Made by a program: the position numbers and the translations under genes. Of a DNA stretch of 64,000 nucleotides, positions 37,723 to 45,629 are shown piece after piece; positions within the stretch are counted from its first letter, which is position 1, and the number at the start of each line of letters is the position of its first letter. The DNA is from G963663735 sp963663735 (GTDB taxonomy: Bacteria; Acidobacteriota; UBA6911; RPQK01; JAPXNP01): the NCBI GenBank assembly GCA_963663735.2, contig CAXXHN010000001.1:1798001-1862000 (forward strand). The letters are read 5' to 3'. The notes beneath the pieces are model-generated. The model had not been told where the DNA came from. It worked only from the letters and a program-made list of their open reading frames with translations, and made no database searches.

Positions 37723-37732
37723 AGTTCCATAA

Positions 37733-37905
37733 TTCAAGATGCTAGGAAGATTCAAGATCAGGCGGCCTGGAATTTCGTTCAGTTCATTAATCCCATGCTG
37801 TCCAATTAGTCCACTGGGTCTGCGTAGAGGACTAAATGGATCACCTGGATTGTATTAACCACCCGCCTGCCTGATCCCTCAATTCTGAATCTTGGACCCT
37901 TGATC
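37733..37905. repeat. Repeat-rich intergenic region before yraN
   Basis: Contains two copies of ATTCAAGAT (37732 and 37750), a loosely inverted TGAATCTTGG near 37887, GTCCA-type units near 37800-37815 with an inverted partner near 37830, and a degenerate heptamer run (CTGAATC, TTGGACC, CTTGATC at 37885-37905). No gene is seen. It resembles the other repeat-filled gaps of this window. Confidence 0.45.
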
Positions 37906-37961
37906 AGCCTTTGCGGTTTCGTCTTTCCTTTATTCCGAACGTTACTGCAGATGTGACAAAG

Positions 37962-38372
37962 ATGTATGCTTCCTACCGTAAAACAGGCAGATTCAGGTCC
38001 TGGCTAATGGAGAAAGCAGGTGTTTCCCTGGGGGCCTGGGGAGAATGGGTGGCATTGACCTATTTTAGGCGTAAGGGCTGGGAACTGGTTGCCAGGAACT
38101 GGGCCACGAAAAGCGGAGAAATAGACCTCATATTTTATGACAAAAAGGAACTGGTTTTTGTTGAGGTAAAAACCCGCCGGAACTCGCAGGCCTATTCTCC
38201 CGAGGATAATTTCAGCCGGGATAAGTTGAGTAAGATGGAGTCACTGGCCTGGAGCTTTCTCGAACGTTATGAGCTGGAGAATACCCCGGTCAGGTATGAC
38301 CTGGCAGCTGTTGAAACCTCGGACCTCAGCTTTTACTGGATCAGGCATTACCAGGGCCTTGGGGATTTTTAA
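37962..38372 (+). CDS. YraN/UPF0102 family nuclease-fold protein
   Basis: 136 aa from ATG 37962. An in-frame TTG at 37911 would add 17 residues with no clear purpose; the start is uncertain. The core GAWGEWVALTYFRRKGWELVARN, cut here as GAWGEWVALTYF and GWELVARNW, leads into GEIDLIFYDKKELVFVEVKT, the PD-(D/E)xK-type active site of the UPF0102 family (Glu, Asp, then Glu-Val-Lys). Family members are widespread, often next to ribosomal or rnhB genes, and are linked to DNA processing. The function is not established. Confidence 0.82.
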   Translation: MYASYRKTGRFRSWLMEKAGVSLGAWGEWVALTYFRRKGWELVARNWATKSGEIDLIFYDKKELVFVEVKTRRNSQAYSPEDNFSRDKLSKMESLAWSFLERYELENTPVRYDLAAVETSDLSFYWIRHYQGLGDF

Positions 38373-38496
38373 ACAGCTTCCCTGTCCATTGACTGGAAGA
38401 GTCCCCGGTACCAGTTCCGTATCAGTGTAATTAATTATCTTTGAATATTGATTCCCATTGGATTTTTCGGCATAATAGGGTTTCATTTCGCAGAGA

Positions 38497-38572
38497 GCGG
38501 GAATAGCTCAGCTGGTAGAGCGCGACCTTGCCAAGGTCGAAGTCGCGGGTTCGAGTCCCGTTTCCCGCTCCA
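38497..38572 (+). tRNA. tRNA-Gly (anticodon GCC)
   Basis: A 76-nt cloverleaf. The acceptor stem GCGGGAA (38497-38503) pairs with TTCCCGC (38562-38568), discriminator T and an encoded CCA (38570-38572). The D-arm has AGCTCAGCTGGTAGAGC, the anticodon loop CTTGCCAAG gives GCC (38530-38532), and the T-arm has GGTTCGAGTCC. It overlaps the 3' end of the minus-strand helicase reading frame on the opposite strand. Confidence 0.96.
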
Positions 38573-40925
38573 TTTTCCCCCAGAATTTTTCAAGGAAATA
38601 CCGTAGTTTTTGCCTGTCACGAACCTGCTTTGGATTCCAGTATGATGGAAACAGTGACCGGTAACTGTAAGATGTGAAACGATCATCAATCAGCAGTATG
38701 ACACCGCGGTCCATTCCCGAACGGATAACCCTTCCAGCTGCCTGCAGAACTCTTGTCATTCCGGGGACCAGGTAGGAGTAATTGAACCCGTTAATCCCTT
38801 TTTCGTTAAAATAATTCCTGATACTGTCCCGTTCATCAGAAATAGAGGGGAGTCCGACCCCTATTACCGCGACACCTGCCAGCCTTTCTCCAACCAAGTC
38901 GATACCTTCTCCGAAGACTCCCCCCATGACTGCCATTCCAACCAGGGTCCTTTCATTTTCAGCTGAGAACCTGGAAAGGAACTCGGCCCGCTCCTGATCA
39001 TTCATCCCCTGCACCTGGCAGCAGATTTCGCCCCGCACAGCTGGCCTGCCGCTTCGATCCAGGGATTCCATGGCCGCAACGGCCATCTGCAGGTAAGTGT
39101 AAGAGGGGAAAAAAATAAGGTAGTTACCCCGCCTGGAATTAATAAAATCAGTAAGCACCTCCACCAGGTTTCCCAGGGATCTTTCCCGGTCAAGGTATCT
39201 TGTTGACACTGAGGGGTATATGAGGCTTAACAGGTTTTCCTGCGGATAGGGCGAGGGAAGTTCCAGGAAGTCTGAATCCTCCCGGCAGCCAGTAAGCCAG
39301 CGATAGTATTCTATCGGTTGTAGAGTTCCTGAGAGGAAGACGGCTGAACGGCAGGTATCCAGGATTTCTTTAAGCCCTTCGGATGGGTCCATGCAAAAGA
39401 GTTTAACCGATGAATCAATGGAAGGTTTTTCAGTACCCTCCGGCTGGAGCAGCAGTTTATAGGCAGGGCCAAAAAGCTCAGCTACTCCCAGGAAATGATT
39501 GAGATCACACCAGGCATTAAACAGGGTCTCCCGGACCTTGTGTTCCAGGGAAACGTCTTTCAGAAGGATGCTTTCGATTTCTATGGAGAGGTCCTGGAGG
39601 GCTTTCAGGAATAACGGGTCAGGTTTCTCCGGAAGGTTTTTCCCGGGAAGGAGGAGTTCCAATAAATAGTCATCCGCCTTTTTCAGGAGATTGCGAAGCC
39701 TGCGCCTTTTTTTTGTTTTTTTTCCCAGCTCTAAAAGAAGTGAACGGTTAAGGCAGGCTGAAAAATTCTCCCTGGCGCGATCCGGCAGGTTGTGGGCTTC
39801 ATCCACGATCAGGGCACTTGCTTCAATTTCTCCGGGAAGCACTCCCGAAGCAACCGCGGGATCAAACACATAGTTGAAATCACAGATAACACAGTCAGCC
39901 CATTTGTGCAGTTCCCGGGAAAAGGCATAGGGACAGAGCTGGTGGTCGGAACTGATCTTTTCAATCCTCTCCCTGGTAAAATCCTCTTCCTGAAAAAATG
40001 AGTGCCGGGCTCCTTCCAGGCGATCATAGTAGCCCCTGGCAAATTCACATTCATCCCCGGTGCAAACTCCTCCCCCGCAGCAGATCTTCTCCTTTGCCGT
40101 CAGGGTAACTGACTTGATCCTGCCCCCTTTTTTCCTGATCAGTTCCAGGCACGATTCCACTACTTCCTGCCCTGTTGTCCTTGCGGTCAGGTAAATAACC
40201 TTGCTGATTCGGCCAGTCGGGAAGACTTTGATCGACGGATAAAGGGAAGCCACCGTCTTGCCTGTTCCCGTTGGAGACTGGACCAGCAGCTGCCGGCAAT
40301 TTGTCACCGCTCTCCAGGCGGCTACTGCCAGCTCCCTCTGACCGCTCCGGTACTCTGGGAAGGGGAAGGGGACTTTTTCCAGCGAATGGTCCCTCTTTCT
40401 CCGCCACGCGTCCAGATCAAGGTGCCAGCTGATAATTCGATCTGTTATGGACAGGAAGTATTTCTCCAACTCAAAGAAGGTAAAAACCATTTTGTTTTCA
40501 AGTACTTCCTTGGTAACAAGGCTGGCACAGGTAACCTGTATTTCAATCTTGGGCAGGCTGTTTTTGCAGGCGTAGATATAAGCATAAATCTTGGCCTGGG
40601 CCCAGTGGACTGATTCTTCCCTTGCTGAAAATCCCTTAAGTTCATAGTTGGTGGTTTTGATTTCTTCAATGCGGACGGGACTCAAATTCGCAAAAACGCC
40701 ATCGATGCGGCCCTTGATATTGAGCCTGATTCCATCCTTCTCCCGGCAACACTCTACCTGTACCTCTTTTTCATATCCTGCGGGGCGCTCTTTCTGGATT
40801 TTCCGGTGGGCCCTTATCCCCTCGTGAGCCTGCCTGAAGGAACCGGCGAGGCGGTTCAGGTCTCCAAGCCTGCCCCAGTCTTCCGCCAGGGTCCCTACTG
40901 AAATATTGATTTCTTTCATGTCCAT
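38508..40925 (-). CDS. DinG/XPD-like helicase with N-terminal PD-(D/E)xK nuclease domain
   Basis: 805 aa. Residues about 50-130 look like a PD-(D/E)xK nuclease (GRIDGV with Asp75, EEIKTT with Lys90, then HWAQAKIYAYIYA). Residues from about 190 are a superfamily-2 helicase: Walker A SPTGTGKT (217-224), an Fe-S-type cysteine cluster (CCGGGVCTGDEC, then CPYAF, then CVICDFN), DEAH box VDEAHNLPDRA, and C-terminal motifs VFGEGIDL and QAAGRVIRS. It is expected to unwind 5'-3' at damaged or R-loop DNA. The last 20-odd codons run antisense into tRNA-Gly; the C-terminal TGLEPATSTLARSRSTS is the usual by-product of reading a tRNA backwards. Confidence 0.88.
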   Translation of the reverse strand: MDMKEINISVGTLAEDWGRLGDLNRLAGSFRQAHEGIRAHRKIQKERPAGYEKEVQVECCREKDGIRLNIKGRIDGVFANLSPVRIEEIKTTNYELKGFSAREESVHWAQAKIYAYIYACKNSLPKIEIQVTCASLVTKEVLENKMVFTFFELEKYFLSITDRIISWHLDLDAWRRKRDHSLEKVPFPFPEYRSGQRELAVAAWRAVTNCRQLLVQSPTGTGKTVASLYPSIKVFPTGRISKVIYLTARTTGQEVVESCLELIRKKGGRIKSVTLTAKEKICCGGGVCTGDECEFARGYYDRLEGARHSFFQEEDFTRERIEKISSDHQLCPYAFSRELHKWADCVICDFNYVFDPAVASGVLPGEIEASALIVDEAHNLPDRARENFSACLNRSLLLELGKKTKKRRRLRNLLKKADDYLLELLLPGKNLPEKPDPLFLKALQDLSIEIESILLKDVSLEHKVRETLFNAWCDLNHFLGVAELFGPAYKLLLQPEGTEKPSIDSSVKLFCMDPSEGLKEILDTCRSAVFLSGTLQPIEYYRWLTGCREDSDFLELPSPYPQENLLSLIYPSVSTRYLDRERSLGNLVEVLTDFINSRRGNYLIFFPSYTYLQMAVAAMESLDRSGRPAVRGEICCQVQGMNDQERAEFLSRFSAENERTLVGMAVMGGVFGEGIDLVGERLAGVAVIGVGLPSISDERDSIRNYFNEKGINGFNYSYLVPGMTRVLQAAGRVIRSGMDRGVILLIDDRFTSYSYRSLFPSYWNPKQVRDRQKLRYFLEKFWGKMERETGLEPATSTLARSRSTS

Positions 40926-40971
40926 GAGGTTGTTATCCGGTAGCGATATAAATGATACCGGAACAGGATGG

Positions 40972-41013
40972 GATTTACGATTGCGGATTGCGGATTGTGG
41001 ATTGCGGATTCAC
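40972..41013. repeat. Heptamer array GATTGCG (left flank of the four-helix-bundle gene)
   Basis: Six consecutive 7-bp units starting at 40972: GATTTAC, GATTGCG twice, GATTGTG, GATTGCG, GATTCAC. It ends 2 bp before the stop codon of the four-helix-bundle gene (41016-41018 on the minus strand). Its unit is the reverse complement of the units at 41438-41463. Confidence 0.85.
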
Positions 41014-41015
41014 TG

Positions 41016-41369
41016 TTACCTGTTAAGTCTGGATGTTTTAATCGAAGCGACGATCATTGAAAGAATTTCATTTGCCTCTGCTTTTAGGTCGGCTATCTTC
41101 TTTTCATCCGCGAGGGAGGCCTCTATCATCAATTCCATCCAGTAAATAGCCTCATCACACTCTTCTTCCACGATAGCCATTTTGGCGATAAAGTCAGCCT
41201 TTGATCTGGCTCGGCATACTGATCGATAATTTGCCCCAACTGAGGTTCCACAGCGGAGGAGTTGTCTGCCAATCACATCAGAAGTTCTAAATCTTGGCAA
41301 CGTTTCACATAATCGGATTATTCGTAGCGCAAATAGTTTTCTGCGTTTCTTGAATTCTTCTGCATTCAT
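41016..41369 (-). CDS. Four-helix-bundle protein (S23/IVP, Avd-like family)
   Basis: 117 aa, all helical, with the family pattern FALRIIRLCETLPR, IGRQLLRCGTSVGANYRSVCRA, and EECDEAIYWMELMIEA. The family includes proteins encoded in intervening sequences of 23S rRNA genes, and the Avd accessory protein of diversity-generating retroelements. Here it is free-standing, with no rRNA or reverse transcriptase near it. It is bounded on both sides by heptamer arrays in opposite orientation, which reach the stop codon of this gene and that of comF. It probably binds nucleic acid; its role is unknown. Confidence 0.85.
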   Translation of the reverse strand: MNAEEFKKRRKLFALRIIRLCETLPRFRTSDVIGRQLLRCGTSVGANYRSVCRARSKADFIAKMAIVEEECDEAIYWMELMIEASLADEKKIADLKAEANEILSMIVASIKTSRLNR

Positions 41370-41395
41370 AATAGTTTGGTACCCTTCATTTTAAC

Positions 41396-41463
41396 AACCC
41401 ACAACCCACAACCCACAACCCACAACCCACAGCCCACAATCCACAATCCACAATCCGCAATCA
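41396..41463. repeat. Heptamer array AACCCAC/AATCCRC (right flank of the four-helix-bundle gene)
   Basis: Nine full units from 41396 to 41458: five AACCCAC, one AGCCCAC, two AATCCAC, one AATCCGC, then a partial AATCA. The last bases are the stop codon of comF (TCA at 41461-41463, TGA on the minus strand). On the minus strand the units read GCGGATT/GTGGATT/GTGGGTT, inverted with respect to the left array at 40972. Confidence 0.9.
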
Positions 41464-42207
41464 GATAGGCCCATGCCGGATGGCCCTGGCTACCGTCAGT
41501 ACCCCGATAAATTCAATGGTGAACCTTCTTCGCAGGCATTTACAGAGAGCGGATACTGTTGAGCCGGTGGTAAATACATCATCCAGGACCAGGATTCTGC
41601 TGTTTTCCAGGGGGAGTTCCTTCTTCAGGGTGAAAGCTCCAGCCATATTCTGTCTTCTTCTGGTTGAGCTGAGGCCGTGCTGGGGCAGGGTGTCCTTGCT
41701 TCTTGCCACACCCTCAAGGGTTGGGATTCCGGTTCGGGATGAAAGTTCACGGCTCAGGAGCCTGGCCTGGTCGTAACCCCTTTGTGCCAGCCTCTTTTTA
41801 TGGAGAGGGACAGGAATTATAAAATCAAAAGAATTCGGGAACTGCAGGTCGAATACAGTCTCAAGCAATCCGGAAAGAGGTCTGGTCAGAGGTTTAAGGT
41901 TATGGTACTTGAGTGATCGCAACAGCTCCCGAAGTTCTCCCTGGTAAGGCCCCCAGGCCCGGGCCATGTCAAATGCCGGCGGGTCGGAGCGGCAGGAAGA
42001 ACAGGTGTCAGCGAAGGAGTAAATTCCTCCGGGAAGAGGTTGCCCGCAAACCAGGCAGACCGGTTCCTGTATGGGCCTGAGGCCTTCCAGGCATCCAGAG
42101 CAGACCTGGCTGAAGTCGCGGTTTATTGTTACCTGTCCGCAGAGGATGCAAGTCTGTGGAAACAGCAGGTGCTGGATAAGGCACCAGGGAAAAGGAGTCT
42201 GTCTCAT
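41461..42207 (-). CDS. ComF-family phosphoribosyltransferase-like protein
   Basis: 248 aa. N-terminal zinc finger cysteines (CILCGQ, CSGC, CLVCGQPLP, CSSC) are followed by the ComF core: GELRELLRSLKYHN, IIPVPLHKKRLAQRGYDQA, and the PRPP-type motif ILVLDDVFTTGSTV. ComF proteins assist DNA uptake in competent bacteria, probably by working with the primosomal/ComFA helicase, and are widely conserved outside competence. The last codon and stop lie at the edge of a heptamer array, so the repeat directly abuts the coding region. Confidence 0.9.
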   Translation of the reverse strand: MRQTPFPWCLIQHLLFPQTCILCGQVTINRDFSQVCSGCLEGLRPIQEPVCLVCGQPLPGGIYSFADTCSSCRSDPPAFDMARAWGPYQGELRELLRSLKYHNLKPLTRPLSGLLETVFDLQFPNSFDFIIPVPLHKKRLAQRGYDQARLLSRELSSRTGIPTLEGVARSKDTLPQHGLSSTRRRQNMAGAFTLKKELPLENSRILVLDDVFTTGSTVSALCKCLRRRFTIEFIGVLTVARAIRHGPI

Positions 42208-42440
42208 TCTGCCAATAACGTTTCAGCTTCCTGAAAAACGACAGATATTAGCTGGAGTATCTACGCCCGGGCCGCGGTATGGGCATCCTGTTCATGATTA
42301 TTGGCGGTCCGATCCCGGTTCCGACCCCAACCCCTGAAACTTCCAGTTTTCCGTTCCCGGAGGGAGGCGCCCCGGAAGATGGTTAAACATGGAACACGGT
42401 CCCCGATGTCGTAGGGGACAGGAAAGCAGCGATGCCTTCC

Positions 42441-42475
42441 ACCTGCAACTTGCAACCTGCGACCTGCAACCTGCA
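42441..42475. repeat. Heptamer array ACCTGCA next to rlmH
   Basis: Five units: ACCTGCA (42441), ACTTGCA, ACCTGCG, ACCTGCA, ACCTGCA. The array ends one base before the rlmH stop codon (42477-42479). On the minus strand the units read as GTTGCAG-type heptamers with the same TTG core as the other arrays. The rest of the comF-rlmH gap (42208-42440) shows nothing recognisable. Confidence 0.8.
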
Positions 42476-42476
42476 A

Positions 42477-42947
42477 CTATTTATGATAGGGCAGGTTGTT
42501 GTTGATAGTGAAAGCGCGGTAGACCTGTTCCAGGAGCAGCACCCGGGCGATCTCATGGGGAAAGGTCATCCGGCTTAGAGCCAGGCTTTTGTCGGCCTTA
42601 CCCCTGATCACCTCAGGCAGGCCCCAGTAACCCCCGATTATAAAAGCAATTTCAGGTGAGCTGCCGGTTGTTTTTTTCTCCAGCCATTTCGCGAGTTTGG
42701 GACTTGATGGTTCTTCGCCCTTTTCATCCAGTACGACAATGGTGGAACCTGGAGGAATCATGGCCAGCAATTTTTGCCCTTCTTTGGCAAGCTGCGCTGA
42801 TCTGCCCCTGGGATCCTTTTTCTTTAGTTCAGGAACCGCTCTGATTTCAGCCGGGATGAATTTTTTAATCCTGTCCAGATACTCCTGCTCCAGGCTTAGG
42901 AGTCTTGATTCCTTGGTTGCGCCGATCCAGTAAAATGTAATTTTCAA
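42477..42947 (-). CDS. rlmH: 23S rRNA pseudouridine-1915 N3-methyltransferase
   Basis: 156 aa from TTG 42947, with GGAAG about 8 bases upstream. This gives the family start LKITFYWIG and length (155-159 aa); the longer frame to 42992 adds residues not found in RlmH. SPOUT-class features: IVVLDEKGEEPSS, IAFIIGGYWGLPEVI for SAM binding in the trefoil knot, and the C-terminal HEIARVLLLEQVYRAFTI...YHK. It methylates the pseudouridine in helix 69 of 23S rRNA. It lies in the usual rsfS-rlmH order. Confidence 0.94.
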   Translation of the reverse strand: MKITFYWIGATKESRLLSLEQEYLDRIKKFIPAEIRAVPELKKKDPRGRSAQLAKEGQKLLAMIPPGSTIVVLDEKGEEPSSPKLAKWLEKKTTGSSPEIAFIIGGYWGLPEVIRGKADKSLALSRMTFPHEIARVLLLEQVYRAFTINNNLPYHK

Positions 42948-43065
42948 GGAAGTGTCTTCCACAATTGCCGGGATCAACAGAACAGATGGCAATCATCCGG
43001 CAGCAGAGTCTATCACGGTGTCGGATTTCCAGGGATTACCGGTCTGATCAAGAATCGTCGGCCGG

Positions 43066-43410
43066 TTACAGATCTATAATTTTTCCGTCGCTCCAAAGCC
43101 TCTCGACCTTGTAAAACTCCCTGCTTTTTTCAGAGAAGACGTGAACGATGAAATCCAGGTAATCCAGAAGGATCCAGTCAGCGCTGTCGTAACCTTCAAT
43201 GTGGGCGGGACGTATGTCATCCTCTTTCTTCAGTTTTTCACGCAGTTCGTCACAAATTGCCTGGTTCTGCCTGGAATTGTAACCCTGGCAGACAACGAAG
43301 AAGTCAGTAAAAGAGGAGACTTCTGAAACATCGATGACTGTAATTTTGTCGCCCTTTTTGTCCTCAATGATCTGTTTAACTTTTTTTAGTATTCCCATAT
43401 CTGTTTTCAT
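43066..43410 (-). CDS. rsfS: Ribosomal silencing factor RsfS
   Basis: 114 aa Iojap-family protein: DVSEVSSFTDFFVVCQGYNSRQ, cut as SSFTDFFVVCQG, and GYDSADWILLDYLDFIVHVF. RsfS binds ribosomal protein L14 (uL14) and blocks subunit joining under starvation. The start overlaps the 3' end of nadD by 35 bp; an in-frame ATG at 43398 would shorten the overlap but still lie within nadD. Part of the obgE-nadD-rsfS run. Confidence 0.94.
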   Translation of the reverse strand: MKTDMGILKKVKQIIEDKKGDKITVIDVSEVSSFTDFFVVCQGYNSRQNQAICDELREKLKKEDDIRPAHIEGYDSADWILLDYLDFIVHVFSEKSREFYKVERLWSDGKIIDL

Positions 43411-44044
43411 AAAGACCGTGTTCTATGGCATATTCTAATACATTACCCGGAAGGAAGCGGGCAAGATCTGATTCATGCCGCCTGATTTTCTCCCTCAGTG
43501 CCGAAGAACTGATTTCAGGAGAGTCAAGGGTTGCCAGCCAGGAGTAACCTGGTTTAATTCTGGGTTTGGTTTCAGTTCCTATTTGATGGATGCGTTTTCT
43601 GAGCCGTGAACTCAGTGATATGTTTGCTAAATCGACCCGTTCACCCGGGCGCTGGATGAAGAATATACAGAATTCTTCAAGCAGCCTCTCTGTGCTTTTC
43701 CAGGAATGGATATCCCTCAGGACATCACTGCCTGCTATAAAACAAATGTTTTCATGTCCCAGTTCCGCCGCCGTCTTTTCCAGGGTGTCGATAGTGTAGG
43801 AAAGCCCTTCGCGTTTAAGTTCTTCGTCCGAGACAATAAAATCTTCTTCATTTATCAGTGCCAGCTCAGTCATGGCCAGACGGTGGCGGGAGTCTGAGAT
43901 GGGGACCTGTCTCTTGTGGGGTGGAATTCCGGATACGAGGAATCTGACCTGATCAAGGTGGAGGATCCTGGATGTTTCTCTGGCAATGTAAAGGTGGCCG
44001 TAATGTATGGGATCGAAAGTGCCTCCCAGCAAGGCTGTTTTCAT
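43376..44044 (-). CDS. nadD: Nicotinate-nucleotide adenylyltransferase
   Basis: 222 aa. GGTFDPIHYGHLYIA is the nucleotidyltransferase HxGH-containing loop, PPHKRQ binds the substrate, and ISSSALREKIR is the C-terminal ISSTxIR motif. It makes deamido-NAD from nicotinate mononucleotide and ATP. Its start overlaps the obgE stop by 4 bp (ATGA) and its end overlaps rsfS, giving tight coupling. Confidence 0.95.
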   Translation of the reverse strand: MKTALLGGTFDPIHYGHLYIARETSRILHLDQVRFLVSGIPPHKRQVPISDSRHRLAMTELALINEEDFIVSDEELKREGLSYTIDTLEKTAAELGHENICFIAGSDVLRDIHSWKSTERLLEEFCIFFIQRPGERVDLANISLSSRLRKRIHQIGTETKPRIKPGYSWLATLDSPEISSSALREKIRRHESDLARFLPGNVLEYAIEHGLYENRYGNTKKS

Positions 44045-45048
44045 ATCTCATCACCCATGGCTGCTATTTTCTCCTTGATTAAGTACTTGAATTCCTTTAT
44101 TCCTTCTCCGGTTACTGAAGAAATTCTATAAAGCGCGATCTTCTGCTCTGAGCACCACTTTTCCAGGGCTTCCAGGCGGGAAGTATCGGCGGAGTCAATC
44201 TTGGAGGCAACCGCAATCTGCGGTTTATCTGCCAGGTTGACCTCGAATAGACTGAGTTCCCTGTTTATGTTCTGGAATGCTATCACTGGATCATTTTCGC
44301 CCAGGTCACTGACATCCACCAGGTGAACCAGCAGTTTGCAGCGTTCCACGTGCCTGAGGAAATGGTGTCCCAGTCCGGTTCCTTCATGCGCGCCTTCAAT
44401 CAGTCCGGGAATGTCAGCTACTACCAGGGTGGAATAGTCTTCATAAGCGACTACTCCAAGCTGGGGACTCAGGGTAGTAAAAGGGTAGTCCGCTATTTTG
44501 GGCCGGGCATCGGATATGGAGGATATGAGGGTGGATTTTCCTGCATTGGGATAGCCGATCAAACCGATATCCGCCAGGACCTTGAGTTCCAGCCGCAGGT
44601 CTTTTTCCTCTCCGGGCCAGCCTTGTTCCACCCGGCGTGGAGCCTGGTTGACTGAAGTCTTGAACCGGGCATTTCCCCGTCCCCCGTCCCCGCCTTTGGC
44701 AATGACCACCAGGGTGTCTTCTTCCTTGATGTCAAAGAGAACCTCTCCTGTATTCAGGTCAGTTACCACTGTTCCCAGTGGAACATCAATAATCAGGTCC
44801 TCTCCGGTTTTGCCGTGTCGGTTGCTCCCGGTGCCGTGGGCTCCTCGATCCGCGTTAATATGCTGCCTGAATTTAAACGGCAGGAGAGTATTGAGATGCC
44901 TGGATCCCCGGAACAGGACACTTCCCCCATTTCCGCCATCTCCGCCGCTTGGTCCGCCGCGGGGAATAAATTTTTCCCGGCGGAATGCCATACATCCTCT
45001 GCCGCCGTCACCTGCTTTTACATGGATAACGGCCCTGTCAATAAACAT
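44041..45048 (-). CDS. obgE: Obg-family GTPase
   Basis: 335 aa. Residues 1-158 are the glycine-rich Obg fold (GGDGGRGCMAFRREKF, GPSGGDGGNGGSV). The G domain follows with GYPNAGKST (G1), DIPGLIEGAHEGTGLG (G3/switch II) and ASKIDSAD (G4). The optional C-terminal OCT domain is absent, as in many lineages. It is a ribosome-associated GTPase in 50S assembly and stringent control. It lies in the common rplU-rpmA-obgE-nadD-rsfS order, but a terminator separates it from rpmA. Confidence 0.95.
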   Translation of the reverse strand: MFIDRAVIHVKAGDGGRGCMAFRREKFIPRGGPSGGDGGNGGSVLFRGSRHLNTLLPFKFRQHINADRGAHGTGSNRHGKTGEDLIIDVPLGTVVTDLNTGEVLFDIKEEDTLVVIAKGGDGGRGNARFKTSVNQAPRRVEQGWPGEEKDLRLELKVLADIGLIGYPNAGKSTLISSISDARPKIADYPFTTLSPQLGVVAYEDYSTLVVADIPGLIEGAHEGTGLGHHFLRHVERCKLLVHLVDVSDLGENDPVIAFQNINRELSLFEVNLADKPQIAVASKIDSADTSRLEALEKWCSEQKIALYRISSVTGEGIKEFKYLIKEKIAAMGDEI

Positions 45049-45267
45049 AATTTTTCACTTTCACTCGCCCGGATAAAATCCAGAATGACAGCTTGGGAGG
45101 TGGGGCTTCCGTATTGGGTTGTTTTCTTTCCCATCATCCTGTGACAACTGTATTTCCCAGGAGGAAGTTTTCACTGTCCTGCTCTGTAGTTCAAGTAATA
45201 TCAAGGCCGAATGGCCCGCACCTGGAAAAATCCAGAAGTCCCTGGTTTCTGGTATAACAGGAAACGG

Positions 45268-45313
45268 GAGTAAAAACAAGAAAAGGGCGAAGTCACCACA
45301 GTGGCCTCCGCCC
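45268..45313 (-). terminator. Rho-independent terminator of the rplU-rpmA operon
   Basis: On the minus strand GGGCGGAG pairs with CTTCGCCC (45285-45313) and is followed by a T-rich tract (TTTTCTTGTTTTT, 45284 down to 45272). It lies 38 bp after the rpmA stop and before obgE. The rest of the gap 45049-45350 holds no clear gene. Confidence 0.7.
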
Positions 45314-45350
45314 AATTTTGAAATATTGCTCTGCCGGATGGCTGAGTCTG

Positions 45351-45605
45351 CTAGGCTACGAGAACGCTAACGAACTTTCCTTTGCTGCCGCGGGTTTTAA
45401 ATTCAACCCGGCCGTCTGCCTTGGCGTAAAGGGTGTCGTCTTTCCCTAAACCCACGTTCAGTCCCGGCTTCAGCGGTGTTCCCCGCTGCCTGACAAGAAT
45501 TGAACCAGCTGTAACGATCTGGCCGTCACTTCTTTTGACTCCCAGTCTCTTGGAGTTACTGTCACGGCCGTTTTTTGAACTTCCTAAACCTTTTTTATGT
45601 GCCAT
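45351..45605 (-). CDS. rpmA: Ribosomal protein L27 (bL27)
   Basis: 84 aa, typical length. It starts MAHKKGLGSSKNGRDS, so no N-terminal cleavage peptide of the Firmicutes type is present. RLGVKRSDGQ and GSILVRQRGTP follow the family exactly. The N-terminal tail reaches the peptidyl transferase centre. 24 bp downstream of rplU in one transcript. Confidence 0.97.
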   Translation of the reverse strand: MAHKKGLGSSKNGRDSNSKRLGVKRSDGQIVTAGSILVRQRGTPLKPGLNVGLGKDDTLYAKADGRVEFKTRGSKGKFVSVLVA

Positions 45606-45629
45606 GGGAAAACTTCCTTAATTCTATTC

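Noticed and set aside
41396..41463. CRISPR-like array
   Set aside because: Units are 7 bp with no spacers; this is a short-period tandem repeat, not CRISPR.
45061..45315. An 84-codon minus-strand frame between rpmA and obgE
   Set aside because: It overlaps the rplU-rpmA terminator and has no family character.
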